DNA from: Tranzscheliella williamsii
Lineage: Eukaryota; Basidiomycota; Ustilaginomycetes; Ustilaginales; Ustilaginaceae
Direction: 5' to 3'
NCBI GenBank assembly: GCA_023212725.1
Contig: JALBYF010000068.1
Span: forward strand, 31,638-95,637
Length of the DNA: 64,000 bases
Below, in pieces: positions 1 through 10,917 of the stretch. Made by a program: the position numbers and the translations under genes. The notes beneath the pieces were generated by a model, which saw nothing but the letters and a program-made list of their open reading frames with translations, was not told the origin of the DNA and ran no database searches. How positions within the stretch are numbered: the stretch's first letter is position 1; every line of letters begins with the position of its first letter.

Positions 1-3000
1 CTGCTTACCAATTCCAATTCCGAAGATTTCAACTACGCTGTTGCCTGTCATCCGGTGACTGTAACTCGTGCAGGTCGGAATGTCAAACAAATCACGTAAC
101 ATAACATATAACCTTTCCTCTGAGAGGAGAGGTATCCGGGATTTGTTTCGCTCCCTTTCTGCGTGGGAACGTCTATCTCACGCTTTTGGCGAATTGATGC
201 TAACGCTGAAAACATTTGCAATGCTTCCGTGCTCGACGCCGAGTCTAAGCGGTCGGCCCGCCATGCGCGAATGCTTTCCGAGGATTCCGGCTGCGGCTCA
301 AGCATCGGTGCTGCCCTAGTGCGTCTTGGAACTTCGGAGCGACGGTGCGCCAACATGCCCACCTTGACATTAGTCGCAAATGCCCGCGCTTTGCAGGCAC
401 GGCAAGAAGTGGCACGGCAAAAGGGTTACAATCACCGTCACGATCCCAAGTCACAAGTACAGTTGGACACTATGCACAGTACTGTAGACAAAGCATGTCA
501 TTCACAAGGTCAGTCCGATACACCCCACCTTGTAGGACCTTACTCCATCACCGTGGACCCATCAGATGGTTTTCGAGCATACAGACAAGACTTGCCTAGT
601 AGAAGATTTGGACGAGCCAAATCCGCGCAATCGGCACGCCCATCTCGCTGCTCGCGTCCGCTAGGCCGGGATTGATCAAATCCGACCGATCCGGATAGAG
701 CTTGGCTTACCCGGTGCCAGTCTTTGGTTTCATGCCGATGGAAGACGAAAGCGTTTCTGGGTGGTATTCAATATCGCTATCGGAGCTATCGGCCTCCCAA
801 GCCACTACTCGTGCGTGACGCCTGGTCGACATGTTCACCGCGACAGAACTACCGTAGATCCAACGGTGTCCTGCTTCTGTGTCAGTGCTCCTCACAAGGC
901 TCACAGTGGCAGTCCAACGTCATTTCAGAGCGACTGAAATCTACGAGAGCTAACTATCTGGATTCCGAATTCCGGATTCCTTTGTGTGTTCCTGAACCGC
1001 GAATGACTTCATACTTGCCGGGAATTGACACGTAAACAATTGGTCCGGTCTTGGCACCGGCGCCAGTTGGTCATGGTCTCTCAAGGAGGTCGAGCGATGC
1101 ACACTTCAATCGTGCCGTCTGGCCGAGACCGCCGGTTCTTGGCACCGTCGGTAATCGCGCTGGGTCGGTTGAAAAGCCAGATTTCTGCTTTGCTCGAACC
1201 GGGTATAGAGGCTCTGCTTGGCCTACATTAAGCGGTTGGGATTGGGATTTCAGTGTCGTGAACGGCACGGGCCGTCGGTCAACAAGTACTTATGGTTGGC
1301 ATGAATATGAACAGCGGGGACTTCACATGCTCAATACTGGGGTATAACAGACCTCGTGATAAATGCCAACGGTGAATTTAGCGAGTCGCTTCTGCCGAGC
1401 GTTGTCCTCGCTTCTGGTGGGTTTCCGCTAAGCTCTTGGCGGTAAGCCCAGCGCCCAGCTTCGCCATTCTTCTGGCTTGCCGGCTAGACGTCACTTGACG
1501 GCTTCTGACGGCTTCTGTCTGGCCATCTTCCCATCTACGATTCACCTTTCTATGTCACCTGCACCTTTCATCAGCTGTTGAACACCTCGGATAACGCAGA
1601 GCCGCCTTCTGGGCCCAGATGACTGTATTGCCGACCCTCCATCGGAAAGACACTGAAATAGCAATATCCTTGTCACTCTCCCCAGATCTGTGAAAAGCGA
1701 AATGGGCGGATCGGACTCCGACACTGTCTGATGGCTCAGCTGTAAGCTCGTCTGATGTCTTGGTGGGACGCTGTTCTTGGCCCGGCCAGACTCCCTTACT
1801 CTTTACGGCGCATAGACTCTAGCGAAAGCATCTCTATTGCCGGCCAAGCCACAGCATCCTCGGCAACCCTTGGTAAGCCTGTTGGGCAACATCTTCTTGT
1901 CCTCGACTAAGCGGGTGTTGTTGGTAATGCACGTCGGTGGGCCCACATTACGCCTTCCCAGCTCAGGTCGGATATGGACACAAGTCAAGCATACTGCGCA
2001 TCTACAGCTACGAAGGAGAGCGAGCGTATTCAAACCAAAACGATTGGATCATTGCGACATTGATATCACCTGTGGTGCTGTGTCTGTTACAGAAACTACT
2101 ACATCTCGTGAACTATTTCATCTGCTGAGCTGCTACATCTCGTGAGCTGCTTTATCTCCTCAGAGGCCATACAAGAACCGCTCCCTTCCGCTGCATGCCG
2201 CGTCGGCTAATTGGTCTCAACACAGGGCGAGTCCCAATGATCAGAAAGACAATGCAAGAAACGGCACTCGCCGACCACTGCGTGTACACGGCATCACGGC
2301 ACTCTTGTCAGCTTTCATACAAGCAGGCTCGGCTGTAAGGAGTTCCGGCAAAGTGGGAGCATGGAGCATGTGCTTGAGGCTGAGCATGTGCTGGCAAACC
2401 GGTGGCTTAGTAAGGTGGCGCAGCCGACAACCCGATGACCGAGATAGGTGCCGATGGAGTGGAAGATAGAAATGTCTTCTTGACCGAAGATCAGCGGGCC
2501 CCTTTCGTGCGAGAGGCGGCCGTCCTTCTCGGCTCCGCTCTGTAACGTTCGATCACTTCATGGCTCGCAACCACTTACGCGTGCGCACCGTTTGGCGTTC
2601 GCGTCTGCTCGTTCCTGGCTCACGGTAGTAAGATTGCCTCGCACCCCGCCACACACCCGCGCCAAACGATTAAGCTGGGGGCCTTGGACTTGTTTCGCTG
2701 CGACATTGTGCCAGTGTTGAAGGCATCGGCCTGCTCCTGGTCGGAGACTCGTGTAAAAACGGGCGCGTGCACCACTTTGGTAAAGGATCAAGGTGGTACT
2801 TGCATCGATTCCGATTTGACATGCTGGCTCTGATTAGAAAGAAGCTGCACTGCCCCCGAGGGTCTCAGAATATAAGCAGATACAATATGGTCCACAATAT
2901 CAGCTGGATGTAAGGCCTTCGGTCCACTACTTTGGTTATTCGTCGTGCGGATCAGCGTCGAATCTGTCCTAGCAAAAAAGATTTGTATGCGGTCAATACA

Positions 3001-3243
3001 AAGCTCTTGTAACAATCGTTATCTTGGTTGCATGCATGTTGTTGACCGGATCAAGCCCCTAGCAGTTAGCTGAGCCGTCTCTGTCACAAGTGTTGGTCTC
3101 CACTCTGACATCTTACTACTTCCATCATCAATCTCCTATTCCTCCTGTCGCTCGTCTTTCGACAGTTGCATCTGCTTCAATTTACCGTCTAGGACCACGC
3201 CTTACAGCAACCACCCCTCGCAACCCCCCTTCAGCCGTCCAAG
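1..3243. other. Gene-poor region, nothing recognised
   Basis: No reading frame on either strand looks like a known protein; all open frames are short and of random-looking composition. Only small degenerate direct repeats are visible: a repeated gacggcttct unit near 1495-1520 and an imperfect duplication around ctacatctcgtgagctgc at about 2095-2160. I see no transposon open frame, terminal repeat or tRNA. The last 150 bases (about 3115-3243) are pyrimidine-rich and probably form the promoter and 5' UTR of the cofilin gene. Confidence 0.5.
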
Positions 3244-3899
3244 ATGGTAAGTAGGTAGGCAAGCACGTCTCGAGCATAGCGCCCAGAACGTGTGTCGCCA
3301 AAGCTGTTCATGAGGACCTTTTGTGAACTCGTCATGCTGATACCCTATCTCTGCTGTTGCCTGCCATCCAACCCTGTGCCGTCTATCTCACCGTCCCAAT
3401 GTCGGTCCTGCCGGCCTCGTTGTGCTATCGACGACTGCCTCTCCCTGGCAACATGCTCTCAACCTGCCATTTTTCTCAACAGTCATCTGGTGTCGCTGTC
3501 TCTCAAGAATGTCTCTCGCAGTTTCAGGAGCTGAAGCTGGGCAAGAAGCACAAATACATTGTCTACACCTTGAACGCACAAAACACTGAGATCGTTGTTG
3601 ACAAGGTTTCATCCTCGAGCTCCTACGACGACTTCATTGCCGATTTGCCTCCAACAGAGTGCAGATACGCTATCTATGACTTCGAGTACGAGAAGGGAGA
3701 CGAGGGCAAGCGCAACAAGATTTGCTTCTACACTTGGTCGCCTGATGACGCCAAAATCAAGCAGAAGATGGTCTTCGCCGCTTCCAAGGATGCTCTCCGC
3801 AGGGCTCTCGTCGGCATCTCGTCCGAGATCCAGGGAACCGAGTTCTCCGAGGTCAGCTACGAGACCGTCCTCGAAAAAGTCAGCCGCTCCACTTTCTAA
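3244..3899 (+). CDS. COF1: Cofilin / actin-depolymerising factor
   Basis: Small actin-binding protein that severs and depolymerises actin filaments in the cytoplasm. Exon 1 is only the initiator ATG (3244-3246); the intron 3247-3482 has a perfect GTAAGT donor and an AACAG acceptor, and exon 2 runs 3483-3899, giving 139 residues (yeast Cof1 is 143). The mature start SSGVAVS, the [12 protein letters not shown] strand, the YAIYDFEYE stretch, the [16 protein letters not shown] segment with the long actin-binding helix [10 protein letters not shown], and the C-terminal [15 protein letters not shown] are all typical of fungal cofilins. The ATG-only first exon fits the N-terminal M-S-x-G-V pattern of the family. 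Upstream sequence is CT-rich, as expected for a highly expressed fungal gene. Identification is firm; only the exact splice sites are by eye. Confidence 0.96.
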
Positions 3900-4333
3900 G
3901 CGCAAGCGCTGTTTCTTTGTTCAGCACTGATCCATGTCAGGCCCAGCCGTCCCGCCACTGGCTACTAGCTATGGAGCGAGTGGGCCGTGCCAGACAAGAA
4001 TGTGGCCTTGGCTGCTCTTTCCTCAAGATGTCCCTCCATCCATTCGTGGAGTGGCACACATGTACCAACAAACGGATCGACGTTGATGCACGCACAAGTT
4101 GCATTCGGTTCAGGACGAAATGCTCATTGTAACACTCGCCATGATCTTACCGGCAGCTTGTGATCGCTTGTGTCGGATGCCACATTCTCTGGTGCGGCGC
4201 GGTCGGTAGTCGCCTCCCGCGGGTTTAGCAAGAGGGGTATCCAGAATCTGGTATTACAAATGCAGCCGGAAGGATGCAAAGGGTCTGTGGGGGGTCAGTT
4301 TGGACGTCGCTGGACCGTGGGGCCCTTGGGCTG
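3900..4333. other. Convergent intergenic region
   Basis: Lies between the stop codon of cofilin and the stop codon of the reverse-strand serine-rich gene. It presumably holds both 3' UTRs. No gene or structured element seen. Confidence 0.5.
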
Positions 4334-6430
4334 TCACGACTTGAGCCCTTCCCTGATGGCAGCCGCTCTGAGTTTGCTATGCAAGAAGGCGAGGCGATCC
4401 TGGTATCTCTTGACCACCGCCGTCTTCTTGGTATAGATGTCGGTCAGCTCGCTTTTGAAGACGGCGAGGTCGGGCTCGTGCTCGGCGTCCGTTGGCGGAC
4501 TCGAGTGCCCCGGCTCGCTCCGCCTGCCGCCGCGGCGGTGCGACCTGTAGGCAGACGGAGGCGGCTGCGGTGCCGGCATGCTCGCCGCGCCATTCGTAGT
4601 GACTTCAGAGGCACACGCCAGCGGCCACTCGATCTTGACCTCGTCCATGGTCCGGCGGATCCCCACGGGGTCCACGCGACCGTACCGAGACAAAAGCGCA
4701 TCTTCGGCAGTCGCAAACGTCTCCAGAACCCGGTTGCCTTCGTTCTGCACCACCGCCATCTCGGCCCTGACTTCGGCAGTGGATTTCTCGGCATACTCAG
4801 TGCCAAACATGGTCGAAGGGGCCGCTTCGGCCCGCACCGAGGTTCGAGAGCTACGACCGACTTCGCCGGTCGGGCTGTACGCTTCCCTCGCCGAATCGTG
4901 TATCGACACGGCCCGCAGCGACGACGCCGTCCGCTCGGCTGAAAAAGAGACCTCCAGTTCCCTGGCCGCGGTCTCCGCTTGCGCACGCCGGGCCTGACTG
5001 CTTGCCCGGACACGGCCAAAGGTAGAAGCACGGGCCGAACGCGCGGCTGAGGACTGATGCGTCTTGGTAGAATGCGCTCTGTGAGAATGCCCATCTCCGC
5101 TTGAATGCGCAGAGATGAGTCCTTCAGAATCCCGCCTTGGAAGCAGCGTGCGGGAGTATGCATTGCCGTTGCCCAACTCCTTCGCATAGCCGTGAAGACT
5201 GCTTTGCGAACCCTGGCGTTGCTTTCCAACCACGTCTGTATCTTTCCCGCTTCGCTTAAAAAGGTCGGTGACGTTCTCCATGGCGGTAGATCGTTTGGTC
5301 CAGCCACTGCGTATGGAGGCCCTACCGTTCGTCTCGCCATGTCCCAAGGACGATTTGGATTCGGACGTAGAAATGACGGGATGCTGCTCTCGTTCATACG
5401 CTTGTTGACTGGTGCCATGCAGGTTGGGTCCCAAGCCTGCTAGGTTGGCGGTGGTTGGGATGTCCATGGCGCCCTTGTTCTTTTGCACTATCCCTTCGAA
5501 AACCGCCTGCCGCAAAGTTCTATATTCGTCATCACTCAAGAGTCCATCTGCGTTAGCGACAGCTAGCTCTTGGAGCTTGGTCGCCAGCTGTGCAGAAGTC
5601 ATGGCTGGAGCACCATTGCTGCTGGCCACTGAGGCCATGGGATGTGACAACGGCTGAATGGGATGGACAGAAGACGTCGCGATGTCGAGCGGTTCGACTG
5701 AAGAAGTGGAGTTGGCAGCACTCGTAGAGGCATTCGCCGATCTAGAACGAGAGGCAGAAGGCGGATACTTGCGGGCGGACAACCGCTGAGGCTCGGTGTT
5801 GTCAGAAGGTACCCTCAAATTTGAGGAAACCGAATTGCTCCTACTGGGTCTGGTCCTCGTGGAGCTGGCATATGAGCCTGGAAACACGTCCAGCACTGAG
5901 CGTCTTTTTCTCTGGGATGCTTCAGCCGCTGTGTTCGTAGGGTCAGGGTCTATCATTGGCGGTTTGTAGCTTGATGGAGGGTGCCTTGAGGTGGCGGGTG
6001 GATCGCCGGCAGACCGGATCTGGCTTGAGACTTGTCGATCCTCGGTCAGCGGCTTCTTTCTGCTCATAGTACCCTTGATGGTACCAGTAAGCCTAGATGT
6101 CCATGGTGAGCCTGGCGATATTGATTTTGATCTGGTAGTATGGCTGGCACCTTGGTGATTGGCGATTTTCGGCGCATTGCCAACGCCTTGATCAGTATTG
6201 CTGATTGCCTGGTAAGACGGCTGAGCCTGCGTGAAGGCCGTATGATGGATGATATTGGTACTTGCGCTGTTGCTAAGCCTTGGTCTGCCGTGATGATCTT
6301 CGGCGAGGGCGTATTTGGTGCTCGTGGACGCATCATGGAGATCGGCCGGACTTGTGTAACGGTCCTTAGATTCGATGTTGGGCTGATTGTTTGCGCTCCG
6401 GCGAGCGAACGACGAGAAGATAAGCTTCAT
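4334..6430 (-). CDS. Serine-rich protein of unknown function
   Basis: 698 residues from the ATG at 6430. The frame stays open further upstream but has no in-frame ATG there, so 6430 is the chosen start (MKLIFSSFARRSANNQ). Residues about 1-270 and 330-640 are Ser/Thr/Pro/Arg-rich and probably disordered. Around residues 279-325 is a compact helical segment (KLQELAVANADGLLSDDEYR) resembling the short SHOCT-like element that I associate with conserved basidiomycete proteins of unknown function. The last ~45 residues (LTDIYTKKTAVVKRYQDRL onward) form a likely coiled coil. No catalytic motif, signal peptide or membrane segment is visible. Function is not recognised; it could be a cytoskeletal or signalling adaptor, but nothing proves this. 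It is convergent with cofilin. Confidence 0.8.
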   Translation of the reverse strand: MKLIFSSFARRSANNQPNIESKDRYTSPADLHDASTSTKYALAEDHHGRPRLSNSASTNIIHHTAFTQAQPSYQAISNTDQGVGNAPKIANHQGASHTTRSKSISPGSPWTSRLTGTIKGTMSRKKPLTEDRQVSSQIRSAGDPPATSRHPPSSYKPPMIDPDPTNTAAEASQRKRRSVLDVFPGSYASSTRTRPSRSNSVSSNLRVPSDNTEPQRLSARKYPPSASRSRSANASTSAANSTSSVEPLDIATSSVHPIQPLSHPMASVASSNGAPAMTSAQLATKLQELAVANADGLLSDDEYRTLRQAVFEGIVQKNKGAMDIPTTANLAGLGPNLHGTSQQAYEREQHPVISTSESKSSLGHGETNGRASIRSGWTKRSTAMENVTDLFKRSGKDTDVVGKQRQGSQSSLHGYAKELGNGNAYSRTLLPRRDSEGLISAHSSGDGHSHRAHSTKTHQSSAARSARASTFGRVRASSQARRAQAETAARELEVSFSAERTASSLRAVSIHDSAREAYSPTGEVGRSSRTSVRAEAAPSTMFGTEYAEKSTAEVRAEMAVVQNEGNRVLETFATAEDALLSRYGRVDPVGIRRTMDEVKIEWPLACASEVTTNGAASMPAPQPPPSAYRSHRRGGRRSEPGHSSPPTDAEHEPDLAVFKSELTDIYTKKTAVVKRYQDRLAFLHSKLRAAAIREGLKS

Positions 6431-7886
6431 GTGTGATAAGAGCCCACGACAGGCCTGGCGTCTCAGCGACGGAAAGACCTGTTCACTCGACCTAGTGTGG
6501 TAGACGAAAGAGGATGGGGGACGACAGAGCAAACGCTGCTGGCAGCATGGCTCTGGCCCACAAGGTGCCCAGGCGGTGTAGATATCTGCGCAGAAGGAGC
6601 AAGGCGACCAGACTGGCTTGGCAACAATCGGAGTGGTTGTCGAGGATCAGATACTGCCGGAGAATGCAGATAGCTTCGAGGAAGGGTCTAAGGCGCAGCC
6701 ACAGCGATGTAGGACTGAATGACGCGACGGCTTGGTGTAGCTCTGATCGTGCTCGAACGACCAGAGGGTTGAAACGGGCGGTGTGGTGCTAGCGGAGGGC
6801 GAGGAGAGAGGGGAGCCAAGGCCAGACGTCGAAAGCAATCAGTCACAATGTAAATGTGAATAGGAATGCTTCCTGAAGACGATCTGCCTAAAGGAATTAT
6901 AGCGCAGCGGTTGTCGGACTATCCGAACTGTCCGGAAGGCGGCGTGTGAGCACACTTGATAGTCACAGTATGAAGAGAAACATTATTTGGCACCTTTGCT
7001 TTTACTCAAACGCTTGAAGCCTCTTTTCTTCTCAAGCCTGCGAAGAGCAAGATCCTGGGTTTAGCTCTGCAGATCGCCACCCGCCAACGCTTTGTGTTGG
7101 AATTGCGAAGGTTGTGCGGCTGCGTGCCTTTGTACGTTGGCGCTTGCTCGCAACGCACCTTGCTAACCTAGCCAGAAACGCATTGCTGCTCTGGTCCGAG
7201 ACCCAGGCACGGGCGTTTTCCTTAATTCTCCACGCCAAGGCTTTGGATGTGAATGGTGCGGCTAGCCGTCCGACGCACTTTGACCCTGCACTTTGACCCT
7301 GCAGTCGGATTGTGACTACATGCAAGAGGCTGTGAGTCGTTCCCGCTCCTGTCACCGTCCAGCCCCAGCTTAGAGTCGCTTGCTGCACTCCTTCCCGTAT
7401 CCCGTACGAGTGACACGGATTTGTTCAACGCTCGGCGCGTGTTGGTCTCGGACAAGCAGCGGATGCTGTCACAGTGTTACTTTGAAATTGTGATTTGGGT
7501 ACGACGGGTATGTTAAGATATCTGTGGCCGTGGAGGGTCGGCTGCGAGATGTTGTTTTTTTGTTGCTCCAACGTCAGGCCAGCATGTTGGCGTGGAGGTG
7601 CGAGCTTCTGCATAGGAATCAGAATCCCATCACAATTGTGATTCTACCGGGTGTACCTTTCGCTCCTCTCGGTGGTCACCTCTTGATTGCGATTGTGATT
7701 GTGATTGTATGCATCAACACTGCTCCGTGTCATCCATCCTTACTCAAAGCGCATACAGACGGACGCGCCGACGGAGGCGAACTAGCGCCTCTCAGCACCA
7801 TCGAGTTCGTCGGAGGTAGCCTAACGCTCAACAGAGCTGACAACGGTTGACAACGCGCGGATCGACCGACACCAACAAGGCGAACG
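6431..7886. other. Divergent promoter region with short repeats
   Basis: Region between the divergent serine-rich gene and alpha-actinin. No convincing gene. It holds a 13-base tandem duplication (cactttgaccctg) at about 7278-7303 and a short gattgt repeat at about 7683-7708. Confidence 0.5.
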
Positions 7887-10082
7887 ATGGCTTACAAGAG
7901 ATCCTCCGTCCTCGTCGGTCTCCCCGACCAGGACAGGGGGTGGGAAGATGTACAAGCCAAGACGTTTACCAAATGGTCAGTAGCTCTCTCTTCGCTCGCC
8001 CGTCTCTCGTACCTCCTGAGCCTCTTTTACTGACTCCCACGCCGGCCTCGGCTGTTTAATGCAGGCTGAATACCAAGCTGGAATCCAGGCAGATTCCACC
8101 GATGAGGTCGCTGGCGACGGATCTGTCTGACGGTGTAAAGCTGGTGCAGTTAATGGAGATCATGGGCGACACTAGTCTCGGCAGATTCTATTTGAACCCG
8201 CGCATGCGTATCCAGAAAGCGGAGAACGTCAACCTTGCGCTCGAATTCATCAAAAGTAGAGGTGTAGTGCTGACCAATGTCGGAGCTGAAGATATTGTGG
8301 ACGGCAACCTCAAGCTTATCCTTGGAATGATATGGACCCTCATCCTTCGATTTACCATTGCTGATATCAGGTATGTATTCCCAGTCATTTCCGTAGCCAC
8401 ACCCCGTCTGTGTGGCCGCAGCACATGTCGTTGTGCGCGCTAACCAAGTCGTATCGCGATCATGTTACAGCGAGGAGGGGGTCACTGCCAAAGAAGGTCT
8501 CTTACTGTGGTGTCAGCGCAAGACAGCGCCTTACAACGAGGTCGAAGTCACCAATTTCACCACCTCTTTCAAAGATGGACTGGCCCTGTGTGCTTTGATC
8601 CATCGTCATCGACCCGATCTGCTCAATTACGATGCTTTGCCCAAACAAGACCCTCACACATGCACCCGTACCGCTTTCCAGGTAGCCGAAAAGCATCTCG
8701 GCATCCCGCAATTACTTGACGTCGAGGATCTTTGCGACCGAGCCAAGCCGGACGAACGCAGTGTAATGACCTACGTTGCGCAGTACTTCCACGCTTTCAG
8801 CTCGATGGAGCAGGCCGAGGTCGTCAGCCGCAGGGTGGCCACTTTTGCTGACGTCATGCAGAGTGCATGGGTGATGCAGCAGGACTACGAGAGAAGAGCA
8901 AGGGCTGTAAGTACCATCGTCCGGCGACAACTGTCGCACGCCTCGCTTTAGCACACATAATCCTGACACCGACCTGTTTTCTTTGCCTGTTGCTCACAGC
9001 TGGTGGATACCATGCGACAACTCCAGCAAGGCTGGGCCGCTGCCTCCTTTTTAGGCACATACGCCGACGCCAGGGAACAACTGACGCAATTCAATGAGTA
9101 CAAGGTTGGCATCAAGCGGGAGCTGGTACGCGAGCGGACCGACTTGGCAGCACTGCTCGGGAACATCCAGACCAAGCTGAAAACGTATCACCTTCCCGAA
9201 TGGCTCCCTGCTGCCGGCTTAAGGCAAACCGACCTGGATGACGCTTGGGAGCAGCTCGCGGTCGGCGAAGCCAATCGAAGCCGGTCCATCAACGCGGAAA
9301 TTCGGAACGCCAAAGAGAACTTGAGAATCAAGTTTGCCAATATCGCCAACGAGTTTGAACACAAGCTTCGGGAGGTGGCGGGCGGTATAGCTGCGCTGGA
9401 AGGCGACTTAGAGTTGCAGCGCGACCAGGTGAAACAGCTGCTCGATGTGCTCGAGCCCATCAAAGAGAGCCTTTCGCTGATCGAGGCAGTGGAGCAGGAG
9501 TGCTTGGATGCCAAGGTCGAAGAGAACGACCACACCATCTTCACCGTGAACGACCTGGTCTTTGAACTGGAGCTGGTCAAAACAAGTGTCTCGAAGAAAC
9601 TTGCCTTCATTGAAAATCAGATCGTATCTCGGCAACACACCAATCTCACCCCGGCGCAGCTGGAGGAGTTCGAATCTACGTTCCGGTACTTTGACAAGGA
9701 CGCTTCCAACACGCTCACAATGCCGGAGCTTGGCGCGGCTCTGGCTAGTCTAGGCATCATCTACACGGAAGAAGACATTGAGCAAATCCACATGCAACTA
9801 TCTGAGACTTTTGGTGCCGTCTCCTACGATGCCTTTCTGACGTTTTTGAGGGAGATCACAGAAGACACTACCTCGCCAGATCAGCTATTGGAGGCATTCC
9901 AAGGCCTGGCGGGCGACAAGCCCTACGTCACGGAGCTGGACCTCCGTCTGGCGTTGTTGCCGCAAGGCTCCATTGACTACCTGAAAGCCGCGATGCCACA
10001 GGTACAGGCCGAAGGCGTAGAAGAGCCCGTATATGATTATGAAGGCTATCTGACCGGTCTCTTTGGCGTCGCACAGGTATGA
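7887..10082 (+). CDS. Alpha-actinin
   Basis: Actin-crosslinking protein of the contractile ring and actin cables. Exons 7887-7975, 8065-8370, 8471-8906 and 9000-10082 join in frame to 637 residues, close to S. pombe Ain1. The N-terminus has two calponin-homology domains: CH1 about residues 18-125 (WEDVQAKTFTKWLNTKLESR, then the RIQKAENVNLALEFI helix) and CH2 about 132-240 (EEGVTAKEGLLLWCQRKTAP, FKDGLALCALIHRHRPDLL). A short spectrin-like coiled-coil rod follows (about 280-480), then C-terminal EF-hands: the first loop DKDASNTLTMPE keeps acidic residues at its first, third and last positions. All three introns have GT donors and CAG or ACAG-type acceptors. A GTATGA donor overlaps the stop codon at 10077-10083, so an alternative 3' exon cannot be excluded, but the length is already right for the family. 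Confidence 0.93.
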
Positions 10083-10917
10083 GGCGCATGCCAGACCCCT
10101 ACCTATCGGACCCTAGTGTTGCATAGCTTTCTTGCTTGACGCTGTTGTCTGCTCGTCGGATGCAGGGCCGCTTCCTTTGCTCAGCTGGTGGTCTCGAAAG
10201 ACTTGCGTTGCATTCAAGAGCCCAAAGCCAGCCTACTACACCTCAGATCCAAATGTGCTTTCAGTTTCCTCGTCCCCGCCCGCCTCACCATGTATTTTTT
10301 ATTAGATCATTGCCGCTACCAATCAATTCAGCTCAGCCACAGCCCGGCAGGCGCATCTTGTAGAGCAAGCTGAAGCCCTGTCCACCGCTGAATGGCTTTA
10401 TACTATGGCCAGCTTGCAGGAGCGTTTCAAGAGATCCATAAACCGCCTTTCCTGGATTCTCTGCTGGACACGCTGACGCGATTTTTGGGCGCCAAGTTTA
10501 AGGGGCCAAAAGACGCAAGCAACGCGGATTGCGAAAGAGCAACATCGCAAAGTCACACAACACACTTATGGCTTTACAGTACACTTCTACGACTTCGCCA
10601 GCCTGAGCTTCTTGTTCTTTCACGTTCGGGTTATGCGTCGCTCTCGTGCTCTTCCTGTGAACAATACTATCAACGATCTATCTGCGTCGCCTCCGAGCTC
10701 CAGCAGCAGGATCTGCCGAACGCTTGCATAAGCTCAACGTTTTAAGCGCATCGAAAGGGATAACGGTCATCCACAGGAGCTTTCCTTTCGAAGTCATTTC
10801 ATTAGTACGAGTCAGCACAGACCCAGTCCTAACAAGTCCATGCCAGCGACAAGCTTCATATGGCTTGCATAAGCATACGTAGCGACGCCGCCAATCTGCA
10901 GCTCCCTGCGTCTCCTC
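10083..10917. other. Intergenic region, possible missed 5' exon
   Basis: No recognisable gene. It contains the alpha-actinin 3' end and the promoter of the next gene. An ATG at 10860 opens a different frame of 73 codons that overlaps the chosen start at 10918; a small upstream exon of the next gene could lie here. Confidence 0.4.

Noticed and set aside
10077..10363. Extra 3' exon of alpha-actinin after a GTATGA donor
   Set aside because: The extension would add unconserved, low-quality sequence, and the protein already has family length.
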